A DNA stretch of 34,210 nt from Bacillus sp. T33-2. GTDB lineage: Bacteria > Bacillota > Bacilli > Bacillales > Cytobacillaceae. Shown piece by piece: positions 6,100 to 14,331 of this stretch. The stretch covers positions 1-34,210 of the forward strand of contig NZ_PGVB01000057.1 in NCBI RefSeq assembly GCF_002860205.1, given 5' to 3'. A program made the position numbers and the translations under genes. How positions within the stretch are numbered: the first letter of the stretch is position 1; every line of letters begins with the position of its first letter. The notes below the pieces were generated by a model. The model was not told the DNA's origin. It saw only the letters and a program-made list of their open reading frames with translations, and searched no databases.

Positions 6100-8268
6100 T
6101 TGAATAAGAAAAAGAAAAAAACTCATGTGCCGTTCAGGCTGAACATGGTGTTTTTCGCGGTTTTTTTGTTGTTTTCAACGCTTATTTTCCGATTGGGAAT
6201 CGTTCAAATAGTGTATGGGGATGATTTTAAAAGAGAAGTTGACCGGACAGAGGACGTAACAGTAAATAATCCGGTCCCCCGCGGGAAGATGTATGACAGA
6301 AACATCAAATTGATTGTCGACAATACGCCAAACAAAGCCATTACCTATACAAGGAACCAGGGGACCAAGCCAAAAGAAATGCTGGAAGTGGCAGAGAAGC
6401 TGGCGAAGTTGATTATCATGGATGATGAAAAAGTAAAGGAAAGAGATAAAAAGGATTATTGGATTTTAACAAATCCGGAAGCGGCAAAAGAAAAAATAAC
6501 AAAAAAAGAATGGGATTTATACAACCAGAAAAAGCTGGACGATAAAAAACTGTACGATCTGCAGCTGGAGCGGATAACAGATACTGATTTACAGGCTTTA
6601 TCTGAAGCGGATATGGAAGTGCTTGCGATTTTCAGGGAATTTAACAGCGGTTATGCGCTCTCCCCGCAAATAGTCAAAAAAAATGTAAGCCCCGAAGAAT
6701 TCGCAGTTGTCAGTGAAAACCTGGAACGCCTTCCCGGCGTGGATACAACCACAGATTGGGAACGGAATTATGTATATGATAAAACACTAAGGACCATTAT
6801 TGGAAAAATCAGTGAATCTGATAAAGGACTGCCGAAGGAAAAATTGGATTACTATCTTTCCAGAGGCTACAGCCGAAACGACAGGGTTGGCCTCAGCTAT
6901 ATTGAATTGCAGTACGAAGATGTGCTGCACGGCCAAAAGGCCCGCATCAAAAATATTACCGATAAAGCTGGAAACGTCCTCAGCACAAAGGTCATTTCTG
7001 AAGGACAGCGCGGGAAGGACCTTGTTCTGACTATCGATATGGATCTCCAGCTTGCTGTCGAGAAAATCATTGAAGAAGAATTGATGAAGGCGAAGCAGGA
7101 TGGAAACACACGCTTGCTTGACAGGGCGTTTGTCGTCCTGATGGATCCTAAAACAGGGGAAGTCATCACCATGGCCGGCAAACAGATCGTCAAGGACAAA
7201 GAAACCGGCCAGACGGAGATGAATGATTTTGCTAGCGGGAACTTTACCACCTCCTACAACGTTGGTTCTGCTGTAAAAGGAGCAACGGTATTGACAGGAT
7301 TTAAAACAGGAGCCATCCAGCCGGGCACGTCATTTTTTGATACACCGATCAGGATTAAAAACACGAAGCCAAAAAGCTCCTGGAAAAGTGGTCTGGGAAC
7401 ATTGGACGACATCAATGCCTTGAAGGTATCTTCCAACGTGTACATGTTCAGGACGGCCATTAACGTCGGGAAGGGGCATTACGTGCCTGAACAGCCTTTG
7501 CCACTGGACCCTAAAGCCTTTGATACTTTCCGCAATTCGTTCAGCCAGTTCGGGCTGGGCGTCAGGACAGGCATTGACCTGCCGAACGAAATGGTCGGAT
7601 TCAAAGGTTCAGAACGGGGACCAGGGCTTTTGCTGGACTTCGCAATCGGGCAGTACGACACTTATACACCATTGCAGCTAGCCCAGTATGTATCAGCGAT
7701 AGCAAATGGCGGTTACCGCGTGCAGCCGCGCATGGTTAAAGAAATCCGTGAACCGCTTATGAAAAACAATGAAATCGGTCCGGTCGTGAAGGAAATTGAC
7801 CCTGTAATATTAAACCGGATCGACGCGAAACCGGAATGGATCAAGCGTGTCCAGGAAGGATTCAGGAGGGTTATGCAGGAGCCCCAGGGAACAGCAGTCG
7901 GCGCTTTCGGAACGGCACCATACAAACCAGCAGGAAAGACTGGGACTGCACAGGCATTTTACGACGGACCAGAACGAGGAAAATTCACGAAACCCCCGGA
8001 AGTCATGAATTTGAGCCTGATTGGGTATGCGCCCCATGATAACCCGGAAATCGCGATGTCCGTCATGGTTCCGTGGGCCTATGAAGGGGATCAGGGCCAC
8101 CATGCAAACAACGACATCGGCCGCCGCGTGCTTGATGCTTACTTCGAAATTAAGAAACAACGCCAGGAAACAAATCCGAATTCGGGACAGCCTGGGCAAA
8201 CAACAGAAAGCGTACAAGCAGCAGCGCAGCAGGATCCGGTGCAAGGCGAAACAGGCCAGAACCAGTAG
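6100..8268 (+). CDS. pbpA: Penicillin-binding protein 2A, class B transpeptidase
   Basis: A 722-residue class B penicillin-binding protein, similar in length and N-terminus to B. subtilis PbpA, which cross-links peptidoglycan during rod-shaped elongation. A single membrane anchor (about residues 15-38) is followed by the dimerisation domain and the transpeptidase domain with all three catalytic motifs: Ser390-x-x-Lys393 (SAVK), Ser444-Ser445-Asn446 (SxN) and Lys613-Thr-Gly. The tail after residue 690 is Gln-rich and low complexity (GQPGQTTESVQAAAQQD). The TTG start is preferred because the product then begins MNKKKKKTHVPFRLN, as in the family; the ribosome binding site is either GGGGA very close by or AAAGGA about 14 bases away. 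It is followed by a terminator. Confidence 0.95.
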   Translation: MNKKKKKTHVPFRLNMVFFAVFLLFSTLIFRLGIVQIVYGDDFKREVDRTEDVTVNNPVPRGKMYDRNIKLIVDNTPNKAITYTRNQGTKPKEMLEVAEKLAKLIIMDDEKVKERDKKDYWILTNPEAAKEKITKKEWDLYNQKKLDDKKLYDLQLERITDTDLQALSEADMEVLAIFREFNSGYALSPQIVKKNVSPEEFAVVSENLERLPGVDTTTDWERNYVYDKTLRTIIGKISESDKGLPKEKLDYYLSRGYSRNDRVGLSYIELQYEDVLHGQKARIKNITDKAGNVLSTKVISEGQRGKDLVLTIDMDLQLAVEKIIEEELMKAKQDGNTRLLDRAFVVLMDPKTGEVITMAGKQIVKDKETGQTEMNDFASGNFTTSYNVGSAVKGATVLTGFKTGAIQPGTSFFDTPIRIKNTKPKSSWKSGLGTLDDINALKVSSNVYMFRTAINVGKGHYVPEQPLPLDPKAFDTFRNSFSQFGLGVRTGIDLPNEMVGFKGSERGPGLLLDFAIGQYDTYTPLQLAQYVSAIANGGYRVQPRMVKEIREPLMKNNEIGPVVKEIDPVILNRIDAKPEWIKRVQEGFRRVMQEPQGTAVGAFGTAPYKPAGKTGTAQAFYDGPERGKFTKPPEVMNLSLIGYAPHDNPEIAMSVMVPWAYEGDQGHHANNDIGRRVLDAYFEIKKQRQETNPNSGQPGQTTESVQAAAQQDPVQGETGQNQ

Positions 8269-8288
8269 AAAAATATACAATATGTTGG

Positions 8289-8318
8289 AAACTGTCTCTT
8301 TCGGAGGCAGTTTTTTTT
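8289..8318 (+). terminator. pbpA terminator
   Basis: AAACTGTCT pairs with AGGCAGTTT (one G-U pair) around a 7-nt loop and is followed by a run of T. Confidence 0.85.
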
Positions 8319-8416
8319 CGATAAATAGGGGAATACTATCTACAACAAAACCCCTTGGTTTTTTGGTCAAGTTATTGTGGACATAAATCGACAGTATTAA
8401 TCAAAGTTCATGTGAA

Positions 8417-8470
8417 TTTACAAAACCTTTACATTCAGTTAAAACCGTTTTAAAACTCGGGCAGTATTCT
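8417..8470 (+). promoter_or_regulatory. PhoP box and promoter of the pst operon
   Basis: Four hexamers at an exact 11-base period, TTTACA (8417), TTTACA (8428), TTAAAA (8439) and TTAAAA (8450), each separated by five bases, match the PhoP-P binding pattern of Bacillus Pho-regulon promoters. A -10-like TATTCT lies at 8465-8470. The operon should therefore be induced by PhoPR under phosphate limitation. Confidence 0.9.
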
Positions 8471-8517
8471 TAGTCTTGTAGGACAAAACAACCATATCTC
8501 ATAGGGGGAATTACCGA

Positions 8518-9495
8518 ATGAAAAGCTTCAAAAAATTAAGCCTGCTTATCATGCTTGCTGCAGTAATGGTGTTTTCAGCAGCTTGCGGAGGCGGAGATGA
8601 AGGCAACAACGGCGGTAATGGAAACAATGACGATAAAAAAGCTGAATTAGAAGGCAGTGTAGTAATCGACGGTTCTGGTACTGTATATCCTTTTATGGCT
8701 AAAATGGCTGAAAACTATATGGCAAATGAACAGGAAAATGTTTCTGTTGAAGTAAGCCGCGCAGGAACTTCAGCTGGCTTCAAAAAATTCCTTGCAAAAG
8801 ACGGAACTGACTTCAACGATGCTTCCCGTCAAATCAAAGACGAAGAGAGAGCAAAAGCTGAAGAATTGGGAATTGAAGTCCAAGAATTGAAGGTCGCATT
8901 AGATGGTCTGACATTCGTAATCAATAAAGACAATGATTGGGCAAAAGAACTAACACAAGAAGAAATCATCAACATTTTCCTTGCTGAAAAAGGCATGAAA
9001 AAATGGTCTGATGTCCGCCCGGACTTCCCGAATAAAGAAATCAAAACCTATGGACCTAACGAAAACCATGGAACTTATGAATTCATGTTTGAAAACATCC
9101 TGGAAGAAAAATCACTTCCTGAAGGAATCAATTTACAGCAAGACTACTCAACTCTGGTAGACCTGGTGTCAAAAGACAAAAATGCTATCGCATTCTTCGG
9201 CTATGGCTACTATGAAAACAATAAGGATAAGCTGGCTGCGGTTAAAGTTAACTTTGGCAATGGCCCGGTTGAGCCTTCACTAGACACAATTGCTGAAGAT
9301 GGCGAATACGCTCCTTTCACTCGGCCAGTATTCAGTTACCTGAATGTGGATCATGCTAAAGAAAAGCCAGAAGTATTAGATTATGCAATCTATACTATGG
9401 AAAACGCACAGGACGTTGCGAAAGAAACTGGATTCGCTCCATTGTCTGATGAAGACAAGAAGGCTGCGCTTGATGCTTTAAATGCATTGAAGTAA
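8518..9495 (+). CDS. pstS: Phosphate-binding lipoprotein PstS
   Basis: The substrate-binding component of the high-affinity phosphate ABC transporter, 325 residues. The signal peptide ends with lipobox SAAC, so Cys23 should be lipid-modified and anchor the protein outside the membrane; a Gly/Asn/Asp linker follows. Phosphate-contacting segments DGSGTVYPF (about residue 50) and SRAGTSAGF (about residue 79) are present. ATG at 8518 has AGGGGGA eight bases upstream. It is the first gene of pstS-pstC-pstA-pstB-phoU, and the stem-loop after it probably makes PstS more abundant than the permease. Confidence 0.96.
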   Translation: MKSFKKLSLLIMLAAVMVFSAACGGGDEGNNGGNGNNDDKKAELEGSVVIDGSGTVYPFMAKMAENYMANEQENVSVEVSRAGTSAGFKKFLAKDGTDFNDASRQIKDEERAKAEELGIEVQELKVALDGLTFVINKDNDWAKELTQEEIINIFLAEKGMKKWSDVRPDFPNKEIKTYGPNENHGTYEFMFENILEEKSLPEGINLQQDYSTLVDLVSKDKNAIAFFGYGYYENNKDKLAAVKVNFGNGPVEPSLDTIAEDGEYAPFTRPVFSYLNVDHAKEKPEVLDYAIYTMENAQDVAKETGFAPLSDEDKKAALDALNALK

Positions 9496-9522
9496 TCTAG
9501 AAAAGCAAGCTGATTATCCCTG

Positions 9523-9552
9523 GAAGATGAGAAGTATATCCTTCTCATCTTC
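9523..9552 (+). terminator. pstS-pstC intercistronic stem-loop
   Basis: A perfect 12-bp stem GAAGATGAGAAG/CTTCTCATCTTC with a 6-nt loop has no T run after it. It is better explained as a partial terminator or an mRNA-stabilising hairpin than as a full terminator. Confidence 0.6.
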
Positions 9553-9620
9553 TTGCGTGTGTAAAAAAGGTTTGCAAGGCTCTTCCTTGGATAATATAAG
9601 GATGAAAGGGGTTTTTATTA

Positions 9621-10577
9621 GTGCAAAAGACTGAGGGTCGTCAAAGCGGCAGTCAACTTAATATCAGTCAATTAATACAAGAGAAGAAGAAGGCAAAGAG
9701 TATCAGCACTTACACTGAGAAATTGATACCTGGCCTACTATTCACGATTGCTGCAATTTCTGTGCTTACAACAATTGGCATCCTGTTTACTCTCCTGCGC
9801 GAAACTGTGATGTTTTTTAAAGAGGTTCCGGTATTGGAATTCTTTACAGGTACCAAGCTTAAACCTTTGGGTGATGACGCTGTTTTCGGTGTGCTGCCGT
9901 TGTTGACAGGGACCGTTATTTCATCGGCGATCGCTATGCTGGTCGCTATTCCTATAGGTGTCATGACAGCAGTTTTCCTAAGTGAATATGCCTCCGACAA
10001 CCTTAGGAGGGTCCTTAAGCCGATTCTCGAAATTCTTGCAGGGATTCCAACAATAGTGTATGGCTTTTTTGCCTTTACATTCGTTACTCCGTTATTAAGA
10101 TCAATCATACCCGGATTAGAACCTACGAACATACTTAGTCCCGGCATCGTTATGGGCATCATGATCATTCCTATGGTGGCGTCATTATCTGAAGACGCGA
10201 TGAGCGCTGTGCCTAACTCCATGCGTGAGGGAGCTTTGGCATTGGGTTCAACAAAGCTTGAGGTAGCGTGGAAAGTTGTTATTCCAGCTGCTATTTCTGG
10301 GATTATCGCGTCATTTGTACTTGGAATTTCACGAGCTATTGGGGAAACAATGATTGTTACAATTGCGAGCGGAAGTTCAAAGAACTTTACATTTGATATA
10401 ACACAATCGATGCAGACCATGACAGCTTATATTGTTGAAGTGACTGGCGGCGAGGCTGCAGCTGGAACCACATTGTATTACAGTTTATACGCAGTTGCCA
10501 TGACATTATTTGTATTTACCCTGGTCATGAATCTAATAGCTCAATATATATCCCGTAGATTCAGGGAGGAATATTAA
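9621..10577 (+). CDS. pstC: Phosphate ABC transporter permease PstC
   Basis: The first membrane-spanning subunit of the Pst transporter, 318 residues with six or so helices. After a hydrophilic N-terminus of about 30 residues come the transmembrane segments and the conserved cytoplasmic EAA-type loop (EGALALGSTKLEVAWKVVIP, about residues 205-224) that contacts PstB, then SRAIGET, typical of phosphate permeases. GTG at 9621 is used because AAAGGGG lies nine bases upstream. It ends two bases before pstA. Confidence 0.94.
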   Translation: MQKTEGRQSGSQLNISQLIQEKKKAKSISTYTEKLIPGLLFTIAAISVLTTIGILFTLLRETVMFFKEVPVLEFFTGTKLKPLGDDAVFGVLPLLTGTVISSAIAMLVAIPIGVMTAVFLSEYASDNLRRVLKPILEILAGIPTIVYGFFAFTFVTPLLRSIIPGLEPTNILSPGIVMGIMIIPMVASLSEDAMSAVPNSMREGALALGSTKLEVAWKVVIPAAISGIIASFVLGISRAIGETMIVTIASGSSKNFTFDITQSMQTMTAYIVEVTGGEAAAGTTLYYSLYAVAMTLFVFTLVMNLIAQYISRRFREEY

Positions 10578-10579
10578 TT

Positions 10580-11464
10580 ATGAAGCATGTAGACGCTGCG
10601 CAAGTTCAAAAGAAAATGGGTTCACGGCTGCTTACGAACAATCTGGCAAAGGGATTGTTCTTTTTGGCGACATTATTTGGGCTCGTTGTTTTGATTATTC
10701 TCATATACCGTGTTGTTTCGCAAAGCCTTGGATGGATCGATGCAGACTTCTTGATGAATAAATTATCTACCGATCCAGAAAGAGCCGGAATCATGGGGGC
10801 TATATTAGGGACATTGTGGCTGATGCTTGTTGTCGCTCCAGTAACAATGCTTTTAGGAGTCGGAACTGCCATCTATCTAGAAGAATATGCCAAAAAAGGA
10901 TGGCTCCAGTCCTTCATTCAAACCAATATATCCAATCTCGCGGGTGTACCATCTGTTGTTTTTGGAATCCTCGGCCTGACTGTTTTTGTAAGGGCACTTG
11001 ATTTAGGTTCAGTCGTATTGGCTGGAGGACTGACAATGGCGCTGCTCGTACTTCCTGTCGTTGTTGTTGCCAGCCAGGAAGCGATACGTGCGGTCCCGCA
11101 ATTTTTAAGAGAGGCTTCATACGGAATGGGTGCCACAAAGTGGCAAACAGTAAAAAATGTTGTGCTGCCTGCATCCATCCCTGGAATCCTGACGGGTGTC
11201 ATATTAGCCCTCTCCCGTGCCATCGGTGAAACGGCACCGCTTGTCGTTATTGGTATTCCGGCATTGCTTATCCCTCTTCCGGATGGCATCTTTGACAGGT
11301 TTACGATATTGCCTGTGCAGATTTATTATTGGACAATAGACTCAGCACTTGTCGACGAATATGCAAATCTTGCTGCTGCAACAATTGTGATTTTGCTGAT
11401 TGTCTTGTTTGCGATGAATTCCATTGCAATTATCATTAGAAACAAGTTCCAAAACAGATTTTAA
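10580..11464 (+). CDS. pstA: Phosphate ABC transporter permease PstA
   Basis: The second permease subunit, 294 residues, pairing with PstC in the membrane. The EAA loop [20 protein letters not shown] and the following [13 protein letters not shown] stretch are typical of PstA. Its ribosome binding site GGGAGGA lies inside the last codons of pstC, which suggests translational coupling. pstB follows after 17 bases. Confidence 0.94.
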   Translation: MKHVDAAQVQKKMGSRLLTNNLAKGLFFLATLFGLVVLIILIYRVVSQSLGWIDADFLMNKLSTDPERAGIMGAILGTLWLMLVVAPVTMLLGVGTAIYLEEYAKKGWLQSFIQTNISNLAGVPSVVFGILGLTVFVRALDLGSVVLAGGLTMALLVLPVVVVASQEAIRAVPQFLREASYGMGATKWQTVKNVVLPASIPGILTGVILALSRAIGETAPLVVIGIPALLIPLPDGIFDRFTILPVQIYYWTIDSALVDEYANLAAATIVILLIVLFAMNSIAIIIRNKFQNRF

Positions 11465-11481
11465 TCCAGGAGGAATATGTG

Positions 11482-12309
11482 ATGGCGGTAATATCAGAAA
11501 GCGAAAAGAAAATAACTTCAAACCGTGCTGGATCCGATGCGTCCGGAACAGCCAAAAAAACTGTTTATCATACAAAAGATCTGAATCTCTGGTATGGGGA
11601 AGGACACGCTTTAAAAAACATCAATCTTGAAATAAATGAAAATGAAGTAACAGCGATCATCGGTCCTTCTGGCTGCGGAAAATCCACCTATATCAAAACG
11701 CTCAACAGAATGGTGGAATTGGTTCCTTCGGTTCGCATTTCCGGGGAGATTCTGTACAGGGAACAAAATATTTTAGATAAGGATTACAAGGTTGAAGATT
11801 TAAGGACACGAGTAGGAATGGTTTTCCAAAAGCCAAATCCGTTCCCAAAATCCATTTACGATAATATTGCATATGGTCCAAGAATACACGGGATCCGCAA
11901 TAAAAAAGTTTTAGATGAAATTGTTGAGCAGAGCCTTCGTGGAGCTGCGATCTGGGATGAAGTCAAAGACCGTCTTAACCAGAATGCATATGGGCTTTCC
12001 GGCGGACAGCAGCAGCGCCTGTGCATTGCCCGCTGCCTTGCGATCGAACCGGATGTCATCCTGATGGACGAACCAACTTCAGCTCTCGACCCAATTTCAA
12101 CATTAAAGGTAGAGGAATTGGTCCAGGAATTGAAAAAAGATTTTAGCATTATCATCGTGACCCATAATATGCAGCAGGCAGCCCGTATTTCCGATAAAAC
12201 TGCCTTCTTCTTAAACGGTGAAGTCGTTGAGTTTGCAGATACTAATAAAATCTTTTCAAATCCATCCGACCAGCGTACGGAAGATTACATTACCGGACGT
12301 TTCGGGTAA
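11482..12309 (+). CDS. pstB: Phosphate ABC transporter ATP-binding protein PstB
   Basis: ATPase subunit of 275 residues that powers phosphate import. It has Walker [10 protein letters not shown] (61-69), signature LSGGQQQR (172-179), Walker B ILMDEP ending at residue 198, and the switch histidine in VTHN. ATG at 11482 gives an 8-base gap from AGGAGG; the GTG one codon upstream is only five bases away. About 30 N-terminal residues are variable and precede the ABC core. B. subtilis has two tandem pstB genes here; this window has one, followed by phoU. Confidence 0.95.
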   Translation: MAVISESEKKITSNRAGSDASGTAKKTVYHTKDLNLWYGEGHALKNINLEINENEVTAIIGPSGCGKSTYIKTLNRMVELVPSVRISGEILYREQNILDKDYKVEDLRTRVGMVFQKPNPFPKSIYDNIAYGPRIHGIRNKKVLDEIVEQSLRGAAIWDEVKDRLNQNAYGLSGGQQQRLCIARCLAIEPDVILMDEPTSALDPISTLKVEELVQELKKDFSIIIVTHNMQQAARISDKTAFFLNGEVVEFADTNKIFSNPSDQRTEDYITGRFG

Positions 12310-12385
12310 TATAGGATATACTACGTTTTTATACCCGCAGAATTTGAGGCAGTTTTTCTTATGTTGAACGAAGGGAGCATGACTG

Positions 12386-13045
12386 ATGGTTGTTAGGGAA
12401 AGATTCCAAGAGGACTTAAAAGAGCTGCAAAGCAAATTGATCGACCTTGGCCATATGGCCGATGAAGCGCTGACGAGATCTTTAGAAGCCCTTGAAACTA
12501 AAAATGTGGAACTTGCGTTAAAAATTATGGATGAGGACGCAAAAGCTGATTCTCTTGAAGAGGATATTAATGATTTTGCCATTTTGCTAATAGCCAAGCA
12601 GCAGCCTGTAGCGATCGACCTGCGCAGGATTATTGTGGCAATCAAGATTGCTACAGATATTGAGAGGATTGCTGATTTTGGTGTCAATATTGCCAAATCA
12701 GCTATCAGGATCGGGAATGAGCCGCTCATCAAGCCGATCGAGCATATCCGGCAAATGCACAAGCTAACCTCTGACATGCTCAGAATGTCGATTGAAGCTT
12801 TTAATGATGAGGACATCGCAAAAGCAAAACAAGTTGCGGAAATGGATGACCAGGTTGACTCTTTATATGGCCAAACCATCCAGGACCTGCTCAAGCTTAA
12901 CCAGACAAACCCAGAGCAAATTGGGCAAATCACGCAATTGTCATTTGTATGCCGTTATTTAGAAAGAGCAGCTGACCATACAACAAACATTGCCGAGAAT
13001 ATTTTCTACCTCGTCAAAGGCAAGCGCTACGACCTGAACGGTTAA
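12386..13045 (+). CDS. phoU: Phosphate signalling/transport regulator PhoU
   Basis: A 219-residue, all-helical cytoplasmic protein made of two PhoU three-helix repeats, each with its metal-binding motif: TDIERIADFGVNIAK (about residue 90) and YLERAADHTTNIAE (about residue 192). PhoU restrains Pst uptake and helps convey phosphate sufficiency to the PhoR-type kinase. AAGGGAG sits eight bases before the ATG. A 76-base gap separates it from pstB, with no evident terminator, so it is likely the last gene of the operon. Its presence differs from B. subtilis, where the pst operon, as I recall it, has no phoU. Confidence 0.92.
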   Translation: MVVRERFQEDLKELQSKLIDLGHMADEALTRSLEALETKNVELALKIMDEDAKADSLEEDINDFAILLIAKQQPVAIDLRRIIVAIKIATDIERIADFGVNIAKSAIRIGNEPLIKPIEHIRQMHKLTSDMLRMSIEAFNDEDIAKAKQVAEMDDQVDSLYGQTIQDLLKLNQTNPEQIGQITQLSFVCRYLERAADHTTNIAENIFYLVKGKRYDLNG

Positions 13046-13095
13046 CACGAAGGCGGAAACGCATTTTAACTTCAACGGATAACCAGGGCAGCAAA

Positions 13096-13130
13096 AAGGA
13101 GCAGGGACTTTGTCCCTTGCTCCTTAATTT
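13096..13130. terminator. Bidirectional terminator after phoU
   Basis: AAGGAGCAGGGAC pairs with GTCCCTTGCTCCTT with one bulged T and a 3-nt loop. T-rich tails are present on both strands, and the hairpin overlaps the stop codon of the convergent minus-strand gene. Confidence 0.85.
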
Positions 13131-13618
13131 TTTGTAATGACTTTTGCGATTTCTTCGAACGTTTGACCGGCCGTCAATTCAAATGAACCGAGTTGAATTT
13201 GTGTATGGTAGCCACTGTCGATAAGGAATCGTTCAAAACCGTTCGTGTCGCCGATCAGTTTTTCCCGATATAAAATATCGGCAATCTCCTGTATCGTCAT
13301 TCCACTGGCGACCGTTAAAACAATTTTCTTCTGTTCTGCTTCACTTTCAGGTGTTGCAGCCTCACCAGCTTGCGCTTCGGTTGCAAGCGGCGTTTTGTCT
13401 GTGACTGTTTTATTTTCCTGGCTCGTTTGTTTTTCTTTTAAGGAAGCAAGCTCTGCGGCACTGATGACCTCATAGCCCTCTTCTCCAAGCATCTCCTTCG
13501 CATCTGCAACTGATACATCTGCCTTATCAGGGTTTTCAGAAAAATGATCCTTAAATCCAAGGATGCCCGCTGCAAGGAAAATCCCGAACGCAAATGCCCT
13601 TATTGTCCGCTTATCCAT
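13124..13618 (-). CDS. Membrane-anchored protein with an MltG/YceG-like C-terminal segment
   Basis: A 164-residue protein with one N-terminal transmembrane helix (about 6-24), a variable acidic and low-complexity linker (25-95) and a C-terminal module of about 60 residues (TVASGMTIQEIADILYREKLI...F...SGY...LGSFELTAGQTFEEIAKVI). That module resembles the LysM-like N-terminal subdomain of MltG (YceG) endolytic transglycosylases, but the catalytic domain is absent. By position, convergent with the pst operon, it corresponds to B. subtilis yqzC. It overlaps the upstream gene by eight bases. An exported wall- or membrane-associated role is inferred; no enzymatic activity is expected. Confidence 0.65.
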   Translation of the reverse strand: MDKRTIRAFAFGIFLAAGILGFKDHFSENPDKADVSVADAKEMLGEEGYEVISAAELASLKEKQTSQENKTVTDKTPLATEAQAGEAATPESEAEQKKIVLTVASGMTIQEIADILYREKLIGDTNGFERFLIDSGYHTQIQLGSFELTAGQTFEEIAKVITKN

Positions 13619-13991
13619 GCTGGGCTCCTGTATTGCCGGGCTGTTGAAGTATTTGTTCTACTTCATATACAGAAAGGGACGATTGCCTTGCGATTTGTTC
13701 AACCGTTTTGCCCTGGACGGAAAGCGACCGAACCTGATTTTTGATGATATCATGTATTTCCTTTGCAGCAACAGGCCTGGCGGGAGCTGGTGCTGCAAGG
13801 CTATCATCACTCACAAGCAGTTCTTCTTCCAGAACTTTTAGCTTTTTTTTGATTTGATAGAGCTCCTGCACTTGCTGGATCGTCAGCTGGTCAATTTCCT
13901 CACTTAATGTTTTGTAAGGATCCTTAACGAAAAACGAAACCAGGAATAATAGAACAGACAAACAAAACAAACCTAAAATAAAGTAATCCAT
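13611..13991 (-). CDS. Small membrane-anchored protein with coiled coil and C-terminal HTH-like segment
   Basis: A 126-residue protein: N-terminal transmembrane helix (about 3-22), a Glu/Lys/Leu-rich likely coiled coil (28-60), an Ala/Pro linker and a C-terminal segment (SVQGKTVEQIARQSSLSVYEVEQIL) that reads like a helix-turn-helix. The ATG at 13991 is preceded by AGAGGTG. It overlaps the MltG-like gene downstream by eight bases, so the two are translationally coupled. Position matches B. subtilis yqzD. A membrane-tethered HTH protein is unusual, but DNA binding is not shown by the sequence; the segment could be a protein-binding helical bundle. Confidence 0.65.
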   Translation of the reverse strand: MDYFILGLFCLSVLLFLVSFFVKDPYKTLSEEIDQLTIQQVQELYQIKKKLKVLEEELLVSDDSLAAPAPARPVAAKEIHDIIKNQVRSLSVQGKTVEQIARQSSLSVYEVEQILQQPGNTGAQHG

Positions 13992-14020
13992 AAATATGCA
14001 CCTCTGTCCTTCTAATCACA

Positions 14021-14058
14021 GATAAAATCATTTTATCATTGGATTCTTCAATTTTCGA
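14021..14058 (-). promoter_or_regulatory. Palindrome and candidate promoter for the two-gene minus-strand operon
   Basis: A perfect 8-1-8 palindrome GATAAAAT-C-ATTTTATC occupies 14021-14037. On the minus strand it contains TAAAAT (14035-14030) at 17 bases from TCGAAA (14058-14053), a plausible if weak sigma-A promoter. The dyad over the -10 could be an operator. Confidence 0.35.
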
Positions 14059-14331
14059 CTGTAAATCAATACCTCTTGCTGAATTAGGTTATATTGTCAC
14101 ATAAAGGTGCCAAATGTCTCCAGAAAATGTCGAAACTAAGAACTGCAGGACTACTCTGTCATATGCGGCAAAAATAAAATGCGCCTGCTTCTGGTCATAT
14201 TAGCAGGCCACACAATAATCGACAAAATGCGTTCATTGTGAACATAGATAATCGGTGCTAACATAATTTTATAGAATAAGCCGGAATCAAATTGAATATA
14301 TTAATAAATTAAAAATATAAGAGGTGCCGCC
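14059..14331. other. Intergenic region with no recognised gene
   Basis: AT-rich sequence between divergent transcription units. TAGAAT (14272-14277) and CATAAT (14262-14267) could be -10 boxes for the glycosyltransferase gene, but neither has a good -35. No hairpin with a T run, repeat or riboswitch was recognised. Confidence 0.5.
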
